DNA of 64,000 nucleotides from Kingdonia uniflora (taxonomy: Eukaryota > Streptophyta > Magnoliopsida > Ranunculales > Circaeasteraceae). Below, piece by piece: positions 32,990-45,449 of the stretch. The notes beneath the pieces are model-generated. The model saw only the letters and a program-made list of their open reading frames with translations, was not told the DNA's origin and made no database searches. How positions within the stretch are numbered: position 1 is the stretch's first letter; each line of letters opens with the position of its first letter. The position numbers were made by a program, and so were the translations under genes. The stretch covers positions 310,001 to 374,000 of the forward strand of contig JACGCM010001655.1 in the NCBI GenBank assembly GCA_014058105.1, written 5' to 3'.

Positions 32990-33780
32990 TGTTACAGGGT
33001 ATGTCGATGACAAAGAGCTCACTATAATTTACCAGAAGTTATTACAAGGTAAGACATGCGAGTTTGCATTGAAAGATGGTTTGATTTATAGAGGTAGTAT
33101 ATTATGTATTCTTGGGGGTGGAGACCGTTTACATTCAGGTCATTTTGGGGTTGAGAAGACTTTTGAATTTATGGCATTATGTCTATTGGACAAAGATACA
33201 GGTGGATGTTGGTTGTATACTTTGTGGTTGTATTCTATGCAATACTTTGAAGCCTTTAAATCGTAAGTTAGGACTGTACTTACTATTACCAGTTCCTAGC
33301 CGACCTTGGTAGAGCATTATATGGATTTTTGGGTGGTTTACCCATGACGAAGTGCAATAATGATTATTTTTTTTGTGGTGGATCGATTCAGCAAGATGAT
33401 TGTTCTTATTCAATGCCAGAAGATTGTCATTGGGGAAGGAGTAGCGCAACTATTTTTTACAGATCTCTGGAGGTATTTCAGGCTCTATTCTCCAATTATT
33501 TCTGATAGGGTAGCCTTGTTTTAGGGTATTTTTGGGGATCGATATAGGGGATGATGGAGACTAAGTTGAAGAAAAGTACCGCCTTTTATCTGCAGACTAA
33601 CAGGCAAATAAAAGTTGTTAATTGCGCTTTTGTTCATTTACTATGGGTAATTAATGGTTCTACTTTGAAGTTTGTCTTGGGTACTTACCTCAAGGCCCCT
33701 TTGATATGGCTTTTAGTCTTGGTAATATGACGATGTCCATAAAGGAAGAAGAGGAATAGGTTAAAGCTTAGCATTTCATC
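32990..33780 (+). pseudogene. pol: Integrase relic (Galadriel/Reina-like)
   Basis: Fragments: DGLIYRGSILC and the HFGVEKTFEFM zinc-binding stretch, then MDFWVVYP and FVVDRFSKMIVLIQCQK (catalytic core with the first Asp region), FFTDLWRYF and SPIISDR (second Asp region). Many stops and frameshifts, clearly dead. Confidence 0.75.
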
Positions 33781-34349
33781 GAGAGAATAAACAAGGTCCA
33801 TGAGGCGGTTGAAGTGCAATTGAAGAAGACTCAAGTGAAGTATAAGGCTCGACATGATAGGCATCGAGTTGAGTGTTCTTTTAAAGAGGGCGGCCTAGTT
33901 TGGTTGCATTTGGGTAAAGAATGACTAAAGGGAGAAGGTAAGATACTCAAGCCTATCCGTTAAGGTCCATTTACGATACACAAGAAGATTGGTGACAACG
34001 CATTCCAATTAAATTTTACACCTTTCATGAAGATTTATTCGATGATTAATACAGAGCACATGAAGTTGTTTGAGCCGTCTCGTTTATATGAAGACTCAAC
34101 AATCGATACTCGCCTACTGTCAGTTGATTACTTATAAATGGAAAGAGAAGATTCATTAAAGGAGGATAATATTTAAAAGAGGAAAGTTTACACAACAAGA
34201 TGGGGTAGTATCGAGTCGTTCTACGTTGGGAAGAAAGGTCAACTGCTTAGCAAGTCAAAGTGGTACAATAGGGAAATAGGAATGGTCGTATTCCCTCATC
34301 TTTAGTTCTTGCTTGAGCAGGAGGTCAAGGCTCCTAAAGGAGGGAACCA
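33781..34349 (+). pseudogene. pol: C-terminal integrase tail, chromodomain-like, and PPT
   Basis: KYKARHDRHRVECSFKEGGL and VWLHLGKE are the post-core motifs. IHKKIGDNAFQLNF and INTEHMKLFEPSRLY follow, then a tail WGSIESFYVGKKGQL / SKSKWYNREIGMVVFPH resembling a degenerate chromodomain (SKWY..E.GMV.FP). The PPT CTCCTAAAGGAGGGAACCA ends at 34349. Confidence 0.72.
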
Positions 34350-34963
34350 TGATCTAGAAGGATTTGGACATTCAACATCTTTTAAAGATGCCATGTCGTT
34401 TAAGCAAGCCTTGGAGCCATTAGAATGAGTTTGAAGGAACAGAAGACCAATTATGATTGTCCTATTTTTTAGTCATAAATTGGAAAGTTGTTCGAATGAC
34501 ATTTGGAGTCGTTCAAAACCAAATATGATTGCCCTTATTTTTAGGCATAAATTGGCATGTTGCTCAAATGACATTTGGAGTCATTCAAACGACTGGGTTA
34601 TCTGATAGACCAATTATTACTACCTTGATTTCTTGGTTTAATTAAGCCAATCATTTGAATGACCCATAAGTTCATTCGAACGGGGTCATTCGAACGATTA
34701 TCGTGTTTTCTTCATTATTTAGTGCATTTCAGGACATTTATGTCCTATATTGTAACTAGGAACTTGCAACCTTTCAGAGGGCAAGACTAGGCAGTGTAAA
34801 AGGAATCAAGAGATCTAGAAAGACATCAAGAGAGATCAGGAGAGGAATTCTTGTAATCAAATTTTGTGCAATTGAAGCTCTCTTTGGGAAGTTTTACCCA
34901 CCAATATTGTGTTCTTCGCATTTAATTCTTCGATTAGGTTAATGTCAATTCGACTGTGGATTA
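34350..34963 (+). repeat. 3' LTR of the Galadriel/Reina-like element
   Basis: Pairs with 29257-29807 but is about 60 bp longer because of an extra dyad-bearing segment near 34660-34710. Dyad centres 34493/34514 and 34565/34586 are again 21 bp apart. Ends GTGGATTA. Confidence 0.9.
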
Positions 34964-35640
34964 GCTTTGGAGAAGTTAAAATTGACTAAAGTAGAACTTG
35001 AAAAACATAAACTTGACTTGATATTCTATAAGCAGAAACTTAAAGTTTTTTTTTCATGAAGCAAAGAATATTGATAAAATGCTAAGTATGAGTAAAAATA
35101 TGGTACTGACAAAAAATTGGCTTGGATTTGGCGAGCAAAATTTTATGCCTACTACACCTCAAATCACTAATTTTTTAAAGCTACTCTAGTCCCATATTTG
35201 CCCAAACAAAGTGTTACAAATGCTCCTCATAAGCCTTCTGTCTTTCGTATGTTTTATTGTTAGGCTTGTGGTCGTAAGGGTCATCTTGCTCCTTATTATA
35301 GATATGTTTATGAATTCTATGATAAAAATGAATTTCCCAGGGAATGAGGGAAACCCTATCGACCATATGCCCAATTGGTTGCTAATTCCTCTTTTGTCCA
35401 AAAGTCTTTGAATGTTTTCAAGAATTTGACTCAAGCGACAGAACTACGAAAGAAAGTAAAACACGTTTGGGTTTAGAAGAAGGATCTTCAACCACAATTA
35501 AGATACAATGTTGCTATAATAGCTCAAAATGATTTTAACTCTACTAAGTAGCATGAAGATAGTAATGTTCAAGCAGAAACGCCGTTAACCTCTTCTATTA
35601 TGGTTCAAGATATTGTACTGCCACTAAAACTCTTACAGAT
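34964..35640 (+). pseudogene. gag: Sirevirus-like gag, 3' part
   Basis: After the inserted element, coding resumes with LEKLKLTKVELEKHKLDLI, a coiled-coil-like spacer. It then reaches a knuckle-like ACGRKGHLAPYYRYVYEFYD and a basic LRKKVKHVWV segment ahead of KKDLQPQ. All are typical of the end of SIRE-type gag. The expected protease and pol do not follow, so the rest of this copia is deleted. Confidence 0.72.
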
Positions 35641-37430
35641 TAAGTACCTAATGTTACCATCGGTACTAATCCTTCTCGTAATTATAGTGTTTATAGATGC
35701 CTTGATGATTATGAATATCCTACTCTTCATGAGTCAACAAGATACGTAGGTTAACATTATTTTATGCTATATGAGACAATGAGGAGTGTGGGCTATATGT
35801 CGATGACTGAACTAACAGACATGAAAGATGCTTTATCTAATGAATCATTAACACTATTGGTATCAATTCCATTAAGGAAATCCCTTCAGTCGTCCTGACT
35901 ATTTGTATCTTTCTTCTGTTAACAGTTTCAGGTTCGTATCCTTTTTTTTGCTTTTCGTGTTCTTCCCCCTTATTTTTGTATAAGAGCCCATCTTAATAAA
36001 CTAAGTATATGCATGCATGATTAATACTATATTTTCATGGTATATTCATCTAATTTTTGAGCTATTTGGTTCAATTATTACTTTACTATAGTTAACACTT
36101 CCTAAATTTAGTCTTAAGTAGAAACCTTGAGGATAAATATGGAGAGTTCATTAATAACATTATGTGAGGATTGAGCTATTTATGCAAGTTTCGAGTGCTA
36201 TTAAAAAAAATTCTAGCAAAATAATTTTTTTTAAAATCTCGTAATTTTCTTGCATTGATTATTTGTTGGTGGTGACATCTAATTCAAGTTCATATGCTAG
36301 AACATTTTCGTTATTTGATTCGAGGCGAAACAAGATATTGTATAAGGCTTAGGAAATGGTTTTTGGCATTTTTATTGAACCCTTTTTTGCCTTTTAATAC
36401 TTAAGCCAAATTTTTTAATCAGTTTCAACCCATTGAGCCTAAAATAAGCCATTTCTTTGTGAAGGCCAATTCCCTTTTAACCCTTTGTTCTGAGGACATT
36501 AAGTGATAAAATATGAGGGGAGTCCTATGAATTAGTATTGTTTATGACAAACAAATTTGTTTTTATGAAGGGTAATTCAAATAGCGATAGAAGATCAAGT
36601 ATATTTCTAGAGCAATCATATTTTAGAGAGATCTATAAAAAAATTAAAATAAAATAAAAAGTTGGAGGAAGGAGTTGTCTTGATATCAACAAATGGAGGT
36701 GGTAGTTACTTTTATCCTCAAAATACCAGCAAAACACCTATTTCATCACTGGCCTACCTTTGTCTACGTTACAGCCTTAAAATAACTATTTCATTTGAAG
36801 TCTAGTGCAATCGATTGAGTGGAGATGATAGTTAAAAAATTTATGGTATTTAATTTGACACCTCCAATGACAATTGATTTTTTCCTTCTATGAGATCTCA
36901 TCGTAAAATAATATTGCTTTATTGAAATATGAATTTTTCATTTTTTTTACTCATATTCATATTTCTTCAGAGTGATTCCCAGTAAATTCTCAGCAATTTT
37001 GAGTGACCAACCATGAAAAGCCTAAGTTGAATCATATTTCATATTACTCATATTCATGTTTCTTTAGACTAATTCCTAGTAAATTCTCCGAAATTTTGAG
37101 TTACCAACCATGAGAAGCATAAGTTGAATCATATTTCCAATATAGTGATCTTAATACGTCTAAATGTTTGAACGAGTTCAGTAGTCGTTCAAACTACTTC
37201 TGATCATTTATCAACAACTTCTCTATTTACAAATATTACCTATTTCTATTAACTCGTTTAAAAAAAATTTAGGGTCTTTCGAAGGGTAATAGTTTTTGGT
37301 TATCCTCTACCAGTTTCTTGTGTCATTTTTTATCCTCTCTGCTAAATTAGATTCCCTTTCTCCCACCTATTATCTCTTTCTACCACTCTCTCCATCGCCA
37401 GTTCTTCTCTCAATCATTCTCAATTTATTC
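35641..37430. other. AT-rich stretch, no supportable gene
   Basis: No coding frame is convincing. It contains a 97-bp tandem duplication (about 36946-37140), TTCGAA-type dyads at 37169/37190 and 37259/37280 (each 21 bp apart), and a pyrimidine-rich tract at 37340-37410. Some of it may be the 3' end and LTR of the Sirevirus-like copia, since the dyads resemble those at 27023/27044. PPT and LTR edges were not found. Confidence 0.45.
36946..37140. repeat. 97-bp tandem duplication
   Basis: TCATATTCAT at 36951 recurs at 37048. The unit includes GTAAATTCTC.G.AATTTTGAG and CCAACCATGA.AAGC.TAAG. About 10% of bases differ between copies. Confidence 0.8.
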
Positions 37431-38640
37431 ATTGTGGGTTTAAGTATAATTGATAATCGTTATCCCTGGGGTACTTATTTCGCTAGTTTGGGTTTCAATT
37501 TCATGGTTGTTGCTTACTCATGGAGGTTAGTCAAGGGTTTCGGTAATGGCAAGTTTTCTGGCTGGTAAACCTTGCCAATACTTAGGTAAAGAAGTATGAT
37601 ATAAATGCAAATTAAATCTAACATAAAATTGATTTCACGTGGAAACTCAGTAAAGCTTGAGAAAAACTACGACGTTGAGGAGGTTTTTGAGAGGTAAATC
37701 CACTATATGCTTATCTATTACACTTGTAGAGATATTTGGTTTGCAGGTATCTAGAAAAGTAAAGAATCCATCCTTACTGACATATGCTCTGCCTGTATTT
37801 ATAGTTGGATACGGGCAATTACAAACATATAATATTTCTCCTCAGTTTAAGGGAGGTGGGTAAACTTTATGGATTATACAGAACGACTACATTTAACCAA
37901 GTGTAATGGCTACTTTGAAGGGTCAAGCTCTATAGTTGTAGATTTGGAATGTTCTCGAGATATAGTTGGGTATATGATCAAATACCTTCGACATGCCTCT
38001 GATAGTTCTTTCTTAAAGAATCTGAGCAATATACTACTACAATCAGCCCATTATTGATACAATTACTTAGTTTTGTGTCAAGAATAATTTTTGGGACTTG
38101 TGATATTGACTCTTGTCTTGGAAAAGATGTTGGGGAATAAAAATGCCTTGATTTGTATCGTAAATGTAGGGTAAGTATCTTTAACCGGTGTTGTATATTT
38201 GTTGGAGATTTATGGATTCTTTTAAAAATAGCCATCTTTTTTTTGAAAAGGTACAAAGTTTTGTTGTAATGGTGAGAGTTCATTGCTAGCAAGATGCAAA
38301 GGAAGGTCATCTGGCCATTAAGGTGGCCAAAGTGGAGGAATGGTATTTTAGGTTTTATTATTTTATTTCTGATGTGTTTCCTCCTCGGTGCCCTTTAGAT
38401 GTTACAGGGATGTCACCGGAGCAGATGGAAGTGGACGTTGATCACTAGTTCTTGTATGAAATTTTTACAGATGAAGAATGTGAGATCAATCATCGTCATA
38501 CTGTGCTAAGGTATATCGCAGAGGATGAGATCGGGCAAGAAGATGTTCTTGCTGCAGGAGGGGCATTTATTTCATGTAGACAAACAAATCTTGTGCCATC
38601 TTTTAGGTGTAATTATATGTGACCATGTTATTTAGTTATT
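37430..38640 (+). other. Unassigned plus-strand coding-like segment
   Basis: Several adjoining frames look gene-like but I do not recognise them. YPWGTYFASLGFNFMVVAY lies at about 37460-37520 and KLEKNYDVEEVFER ends at a plausible GT donor near 37693. GYFEGSSSIVVDLECSRDIV lies near 37910. VAKVEEWYFRFYYFISDVFP starts near 38322 and a further frame runs to about 38600. It may be an exon-intron host gene relic or the distal part of the Tat element T1. No domain can be named. Confidence 0.35.
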
Positions 38641-40055
38641 CTCGATTAAATAAAAATGAGTTTTCAAATAATATGTTCTCGATGTATAACTTAGTGATGA
38701 TATTGTCTTTCCGAATATCTTTTGAATTTTGGAAATTTGGTTATAACTGTCTTGTGAATATAGGAGGTAAATAAAACGGAAAGATATGGTGGATGTTTGA
38801 AAGAACAATGGTTAGGTATTTATCCTCAGGTGATGTATTAGTTATAAGGAATTTGATGTTCATTATCTTTTTGTGAGTTTAAGAACTGCATTGAGGGAGA
38901 TGGAGATAACTGAGGAGGTTGGAGTATATCTAAATGGTCTAGAGAAACATTGTGGGGTCTGGAGGGAAAGAGTGAAGGAGGGAAAGAGTGAAGGAGTTCG
39001 AGAAGATGGGTGCTAGGCGACTAAAAAGGAAAACTACCAAACAATTAGGCGAAGGGTCTGGAGGTGGTGTGTCAAACCGTCGTGTGGGGTCTATAAATAC
39101 CACTTGGTCTTGTGGCTGTTCATTCTTTATGTTTTTCAAAAATTCTAAGGTACAAATTGATTCTCTCTACCCTTCACTTGTGATCCAACATTAGTACTGA
39201 GGAGAAATATGTACTCGTTGAGAGGGAAAAAGTTTTGAAGGAATTTATAAGCGTCTGCGAGGTTGGCTTTTTTTTTTTTTTAGCCTTTGCTTGATTCAAT
39301 TTTATTGTTTGCTTGAATTGTGATTGAATGAAACCCATTTGAAGTTATACCTATATGTATGTTGTGTATGGGTTAATTTGGATAATAGTTGGTATTTGGG
39401 GACGTGAAATTGTAGTGGAAGTTTGTTTTAAGGTTTGGTGGCTATGTGTATGGGTGGATTTGGATTTGATTTAATGGTGATGTTTAATGTAGGGCTTCTA
39501 GAACCAGGCAGCTGTCTAATGTTAGGGAGTAATCTATATTTTTTTCTTTGGGTGGAGAGATGAATGATTTTGGTCACCGTGGAGGTTATGGCGCAGAGTT
39601 ATGAGTGTTTGAGAGAAATAGGAAGTTGAATGAAGTTAAGGATGGGGAAAAATATGATTGCCGGTATTTACGCCGTGTATAGCCTGAATTGCTGACGGAG
39701 ATATCAAAAAAATAATAATAATAATTTGTTTCCATTTTTGGCGGGAAACTGGACACCTATCATTGAGAAACTTGTTGAATATACCTGTAAAATAGCTTCA
39801 AGAATATAGATAAGCTGTTTAAATAATTGTCAATGAAGCATTGTCGATATATGAACTTTAGCAAAAGTTGTTATGGAAATTATTCGAGGACGATATATTA
39901 ATAGATATGATGGGTTGTTAGAGCATAAACGTTGACAAAGCTTGTTAGTATAAATAAGCGATATTCCTTAACTGTCCATGTGACAATAAATTTAAATTAC
40001 TTTGTACTACAAAAAATGATGTAGAACTAATTGAAAAACAAATGTTATTATTTTC
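38641..40055 (+). other. Region upstream of the T1 antisense ORF
   Basis: No firm gene. It has CTATAAATACC near 39091, a possible TATA box reading toward the antisense ORF, a basic short frame beginning MGARRLKRKTTKQLGEGS at 39006, and a 16-bp direct duplication (GAGGGAAAGAGTGAAG, about 38965-38996). A poly-T tract lies at 39270-39281. Confidence 0.4.
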
Positions 40056-42346
40056 ATGTTCAAAATGGCTAAACCAATCCAAAATACTAATCTTCCTGAT
40101 GTAGTTGCAGATGGAACTATGTTTAACATTGTCGATGTAGAACCCATAATTATTGATGTGACCACTTGTGTTCAAGAGTTGGGTATAAATTATACGGTTG
40201 GTAATAATGATGGTGATGGAGTTGGGAAGTTTGGAGGAATTAGAGTGGCGAATGAAGTCACCGCGTGTTCTAATTTTGCGAGGGCAGAGGTTTATGAGGA
40301 GAGAACCATGACTAACATCGAACGCGAGCCTCAAATAAGTGATTGAGGAGAGTGCACTGGTAGGGGCAGGGCAGGAGGTGATTCTAAAGTAGATTTGGAC
40401 GAGGGTGGTGAGTGTTATTGGGATGGAGAGGTGACCAATGAAATTTTAAATTTGAAGAAGTATGGTATTCCTCAAAATGTTAGAGTGGAGGAGTATTACG
40501 AGGAGATGATCGATCATGAAATCTCTATGGATGGAATTCTTATTCATTGGGAAAACATTAAGATGGACATGAAGCTTCATCTTCGAGCTGATCAAAATAA
40601 GTTTTTAACCTTCTTCTATGTTGCCCCTGGTCAGTTCAACCCAAACGTCTATGATTTATTTATGGTTGTAGCGGTATTGAATGCACGACTGAAAGAAGGA
40701 GACAAATTGATATATGTGGATGATATGCTTGTGTATTATACATTGAAGAATAATCTAAGTAATGTGGGATATAGGTATTTGGCAAGGTTTCTTAAGAGGC
40801 CCTTGTTGTATGATATGGTTTTGACAACGGTAAATATTTTGCTGATCGACTTCTCATCTCGGGGAACTACGAGTTCCATCCAAAAAACCCTAGTAAACCT
40901 TTGAAGTGGAAATTTTTTTACTTAGGTTTGTGGTACATGGTTTTATGTTTGTTTGTTTTGTTATAGAACTTGTTTTCCTTGTACATGTGTTAACTGGCTG
41001 TATTGTTTGTGCAACTTTAGAGGAGGCTAACAAAAATTCAAAGGTTAATAAGGAGGGGTTGAATAATCTAAGAACAAACTATTAAAGTTTTTCAAGGAGG
41101 TAGGATTAAAGAAAGGTCAAAACAAAGCGACGACATTTTTCCAATCGACGATAAGATGTCAGCAAAAACTAAGAGAACTACAGATTTGAGCATTCCCCTT
41201 GAGAAACCTGATCTGAGTGGGTATACCATGGATTCTACTACGGCAGAAAGGGAGGCCTTGCTAAGTGGGGCCTTTGGGATGGCTGGGAAGAAAAAGAGGG
41301 TTGTCACTCTACCTCCTACACCTGCTCCTCCTTCGAAAAGGGTTACGATTGTTGGGACGAAGAGTGCTCCAGATCATCGGCCAGTGAAAGCGGCTTTGGT
41401 TCCTCTACAGAAGGTTGTAGGGTCGAAGAAGGGTTATCTCAATTCCATCAAATCGAAGCCTGCTAGAAATTTTGTAGATTCAAAGGAAGAGACCCACCAA
41501 ACTATCGAGTCATTTGTTGTTGGGATGAAGTCTATGGAGTAGGACTTTGATAACTGCTTGGTTGAAGTAGAGAGCATTTATACCTTCTTCATTGATGGAA
41601 ATCGAATGATGAATTAGGTGAGGAATTTTAGTACATTATTTCATTTAATAAACTTGGTTCCTTCTTCGAGAACTAATACTTTGAGAATTATGTAGATCAA
41701 GGAGTTGCTCCTCGATGGGAAGCCTTTACTCTTGGGAGGGTAGAGCTTAGCCAATGAACTCCTGGTTTCCAAAAATATTAAGGAGTTGGTGGGGGAGACG
41801 GAAGAGCTCGAAGCGGACCTAGAGAAGGAAAAGGCTAGTGCGATTAAGTCGAAGGAGGCTGCCATCCGCGAAGCCAAAGGATATGGGAGGCAGAGATAAG
41901 GAAAGAGGTCGAGAAGTGGAAAGCTAATGTGGCGAAGGAGAAGGAGGAAGCCTTAGCTCTTCAAAAATCAAACTATGATGGTGACGATCGAGGGTAAATT
42001 TTTGCCATGCAGTAGTCGATGGAGGCAAAAAAAAAAAACAAAAGCTCTTGCCCAGGTGACCACGAAGGAAAATTTGGTGGGTCTCGAGTCTTTGAGGCAT
42101 ATGATGGCGAACTTCTTTGGCCTATTTGAGTTGATGGAGGGGAGAAAAGACTTTTATAAGGGGCTTGCTTCAGTTGCACGGGTCAAATTTGCAGATTCTG
42201 ATGTCGAAGAAAGTATAACTGAGACTAAAGCTACTACATCTACCTTGCCTAATGGTGCTGAGCAAATAGGAGGGGAAATTCTCGATGAACTTACTCCCTG
42301 TTTTCCAGTGAAAATTGTTACTCCCATCATCTCTATAGAAAAGTAA
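40056..42346 (+). pseudogene. Antisense extra ORF of T1 (PF04195-like)
   Basis: Plus-strand frames opposite to gag-pol. 40056-40904 is open except for one TGA (40344). It contains LHLRADQNKFLTFFYVAPGQ followed by FNPNVYDLFMVVAVLNARL, a pattern of the 'putative gypsy-type transposon' domain family. A possible intron follows (donor near 40831 or acceptors TTGTTATAG/CTTTAG at 40965-41020), then 41156-41542 and a charged coiled-coil stretch VGETEELEADLEKEKASAIK near 41790-41850. Similar in plan to the T2 ORF at 49760-51876. The function of such ORFs is unknown. Confidence 0.65.
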
Positions 42347-42899
42347 ATAATTTTGAATGTATTTATAATTTTTTGGGGAATATTTTGAAGTAAAAGTTAT
42401 ACAAGTGGTCGATGGGACCTGTTAACATTGGTTTTAACTTGAAATAATTTAATCCTTAAGTGGTGAGCGTTGAATGCTTTATATGAATTGTCGATGTTTT
42501 TATAGATAAGTAGTCTAATACTTGTGATGTAATATGTGATATCTTTTGGTGGAGTATTATTTTGTTGTATTGGGATGGCTATCAGAACAAAGTAAGACCT
42601 ATTTTTTGCTCATGTGTTTAGATTCTTTGCCCAATTATGGGATATCTAGTTTGATTGATGAGATAACCATCTTATGGATTGCCGAGTTTAGTAATGATTG
42701 TCAAACATATTTCCCTTATATGGGATATTTGGTTTGATCGAAAAAAAACCATGTTACAGTTTGGCAAGTTTAGTAATGATGGCCAGACATGTTTCTCCTT
42801 TATGGGATATTAGTTGTTGAATAAATAAGATTCATATTTGACACTTACTTGTAAAGTTTTGTCAAAAATTTAGAGTAGATGATTTATTGAATTGATATG

Positions 42900-44060
42900 A
42901 AAAAAAAATTCTTTAACAAGAAAAAGAAATAGATTATAACTCTTATATGCAGAATATCTTCAAATGAGTTGTATTGTATGGGAAGTCAAGTTGTAATTCA
43001 TCTTCAATCATTAACCATTATGTACCACTATTGGTTTTGTCACTTGTAATATAAGGATCTTCCCAATTTTCTAATAATTTTCCATAGTTCTTTGGTTGAG
43101 TACTCACTTAAATTTGTCAAAGTAGGAGGTCGCCGATGTCGAATGACTATTTTCTTATTTACTTGTTTTACGCTTTTCTTAGAGTATCGTGGTATCTCCC
43201 TATGATTATGATGATGTGATCTCCAGTTTATTTGATCAAATTGAGGTTACATAAAAGTTCGAGTTTGTTTTCTTTGTCTATTACTTGACTTCTTGTAGTT
43301 GGAAGGTCAAGATCTGAAGGAATGACGGCTTCAGTTCCCAAAGCCATCATGAATGGTGTACAACCTGTGGATATTTGTGGTGTAGTCTTATATGCCAATA
43401 AGACATTGAGTAACTCCTCTACCTATCGCCATTTCTTTTCGTCCAACCGCTTTCGTAACACCGATTTGATACTCTCATTAATAGCTTCGGCCAAGCCATT
43501 TCCCCGTGGGTAGTAAGGTACCAAAAGTAGTTAACTAGATCTGGTATTTGTATAAGAATTAGAGAACTTCGCTGCTGATAAACTGCTTGCCATTACCCGA
43601 ACTTATCATTTGTAGACAACCAAACCTGGTGATGATGTACTCCTATAGAAATTTAATTACTTTATTTTTATCAGTGTGACAAAGTGGAACAGCCACAACC
43701 AATTTTGTGAAATAGTCTGTAGCAACAAGGATAAATTTTTTATTGCCTGATGAGGGGTAGAATGAACCAATAATGTCGATTACCCATTGTTTAAATGACT
43801 AGAGGACATTACTAACATGCAATTCGAGGGCTTGACTTTTGATGACTTGAACGTGGATTTGGTGTTTGTAGCATTTTTAAATAAAATCTTCACTATCTTG
43901 CCTCATCTTTGGCCAGTACAACCCTTGAGTGAATGTTCTTTGAGCTAGTGATCGTCCTGAGATATGTGTTTTACAAATTCCTTCATGTAGTTCTTTAATT
44001 TTGACTTGTGCTTATTTCTGTAAAATACATTTGATCAGTGGGCCGCTACCGATAATTTTG
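42900..44060 (-). pseudogene. pol: T1 integrase relic
   Basis: Minus-strand reading: FILVATDYFTKLVVAVPL (first Asp kept). Then SSGNGKQF, where the second catalytic Asp of SDNGKQF is Gly (43595-43597). Then GLAEAINESIKSVL with the Glu, and VLLAYKTTPQISTGCTPFMM. A TAG lies near 43430. All are standard Tat integrase blocks. Confidence 0.82.
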
Positions 44061-44379
44061 TATAGTAGTCCTCCTTGGACTTTGAATCTTAGATATCTTG
44101 CTAATAGGGATTGAGCTTCTCCCTATTTTTTCAGAAAAGGTATTAGAGTTGGAAGTATGTGAGGAATAGTTTTCTCAAGTCTTCAGGATCTTCATCTTCA
44201 ATAACTTGGATTTGTATTGCATTGTTTATCTTGAAGCTAGAATGTTGGATCACTTAGATGTTTAATGTCATTTTCTAAATGTCTTCGAGCATTGCTTTAC
44301 CATGGCTGTTTTTAACTCTTAGTAAATGAGAAATTATGGCTCTGCTAAACTTCCTTATCTTTTCTTCAACTAGAATGGC

Positions 44380-44870
44380 ATAGTTAACAATTTCACCTGA
44401 TATTTTGAATGTTTGATTGTAATGGTTGGCCACCAGTAATAAGTTAACATAGACAGATTTTCTTCTACACCCAGTGCTAGTATGAAGTCTAAGTTATGTA
44501 AGATAGCTTTATACTCCATTTCATCGTTCATTGCATAGATCTTGATTTTGACTACATTTTTGATTATGTGATAGGATGGTTCTACTAGAACGATGCCAAT
44601 CCCTAATCTTCTTGGTCCTGCAGATCCATTTGTAAAGAGTTTCCATCCTGTACTTTTAGACCATGTGTATTATTCTACAATAGAGTCATCAGCAAATACT
44701 TTTTTGAGTTATTCCCATTTTGGGTCTTCGACGGGGAAGTCTGCTAAGAAATTGGCTACTGCCTATCCTTTAATTGATATTGGTAGCTTAAAAGAGATGT
44801 CATATTCTCTTAGGAAGATGGACAATTATTGTACCCTTCTGGATTTCTAATTTTTTTGAAAGGAATAGTT
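44380..44870 (-). pseudogene. pol: T1 RNase H relic
   Basis: WKLFTNGSAGPRRLGIGIVL matches the FVDGSS start of Tat RNase H, but the first catalytic Asp is Asn (AAT on the minus strand, 44628-44630). NEMEYKAILHNLDFILALG keeps the Glu. Confidence 0.75.
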
Positions 44871-45180
44871 TGAGAGGGAATTTAGTGATGACCTTGATGG
44901 GATGTGCTTGGAAATAAGGTTGAAGTTTTTTGAAACTGTAAACCAAAGCTAAAAGCAAGTTTTCAGTTGTTGTATATCTTTTTTCAGCAGGCATACAATT
45001 TTTGTTGATGAAATAGATTAGTTTTTCCACCCCGTTATCTTCTAAAATGAGGACAAAATTGGTTGAATCTTCTATTAATTATCGATAAATGTATTGTTAA
45101 TACTTCGTCATCAACAAGAGTACACATTATGGGAAGGCGCTCCAAGTATCTTTTGAGGTCTTAAAATTCCAATTTACATT

Positions 45181-45340
45181 CTGGCCTCCAGATGATTTCC
45201 TTGGGTTGTTTTCCTGTTACTAGGGCTAAGTTTCTATGAAGAAGGAGGTAAAAAAGTTTTCTGGCGTCCATATGATTTCCTTGGGTTGTTTTCTTGTTAC
45301 TAGGGCTAGGTTTCTATGAAGAAGGAGGTAAAGAAGTTAT
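45181..45340. repeat. 80-bp tandem duplication inside T1 pol
   Basis: CTGG.(C/G)TCCA.ATGATTTCC at 45181 recurs at 45261, with only about five differences in 80 bases. Eighty is not a multiple of three, so it also shifts the frame. Its low divergence shows it is much younger than the element. Confidence 0.88.
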
Positions 45341-45449
45341 CATCGATCATATGACTTTAAAATGAACCTGCAAAAAGTGGCAACATTCCCAATGAGGTTT
45401 TGGACATCCTTTTTTTGCTTACGGTGATGACATGGCCATGGATGCCTTA

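Larger units (their letters stand above)
29257..34963 (+). mobile_element. Ty3/gypsy element (Galadriel/Reina-like), inserted in Sirevirus-like gag
   Basis: A 5.7-kb element with LTRs 29257-29807 and 34350-34963, PBS, gag, protease, RT, RNase H, integrase, a chromodomain-like tail and PPT (CCTAAAGGAGGGAACCA). It is the full-length relative of the deleted copy at 16851-19880. They share GTGGATTA LTR ends, PPT, gag start and protease. Clade assignment rests on short LTRs, overall size and the protease block style, and is tentative. No matching target duplication is visible. Confidence 0.88.
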
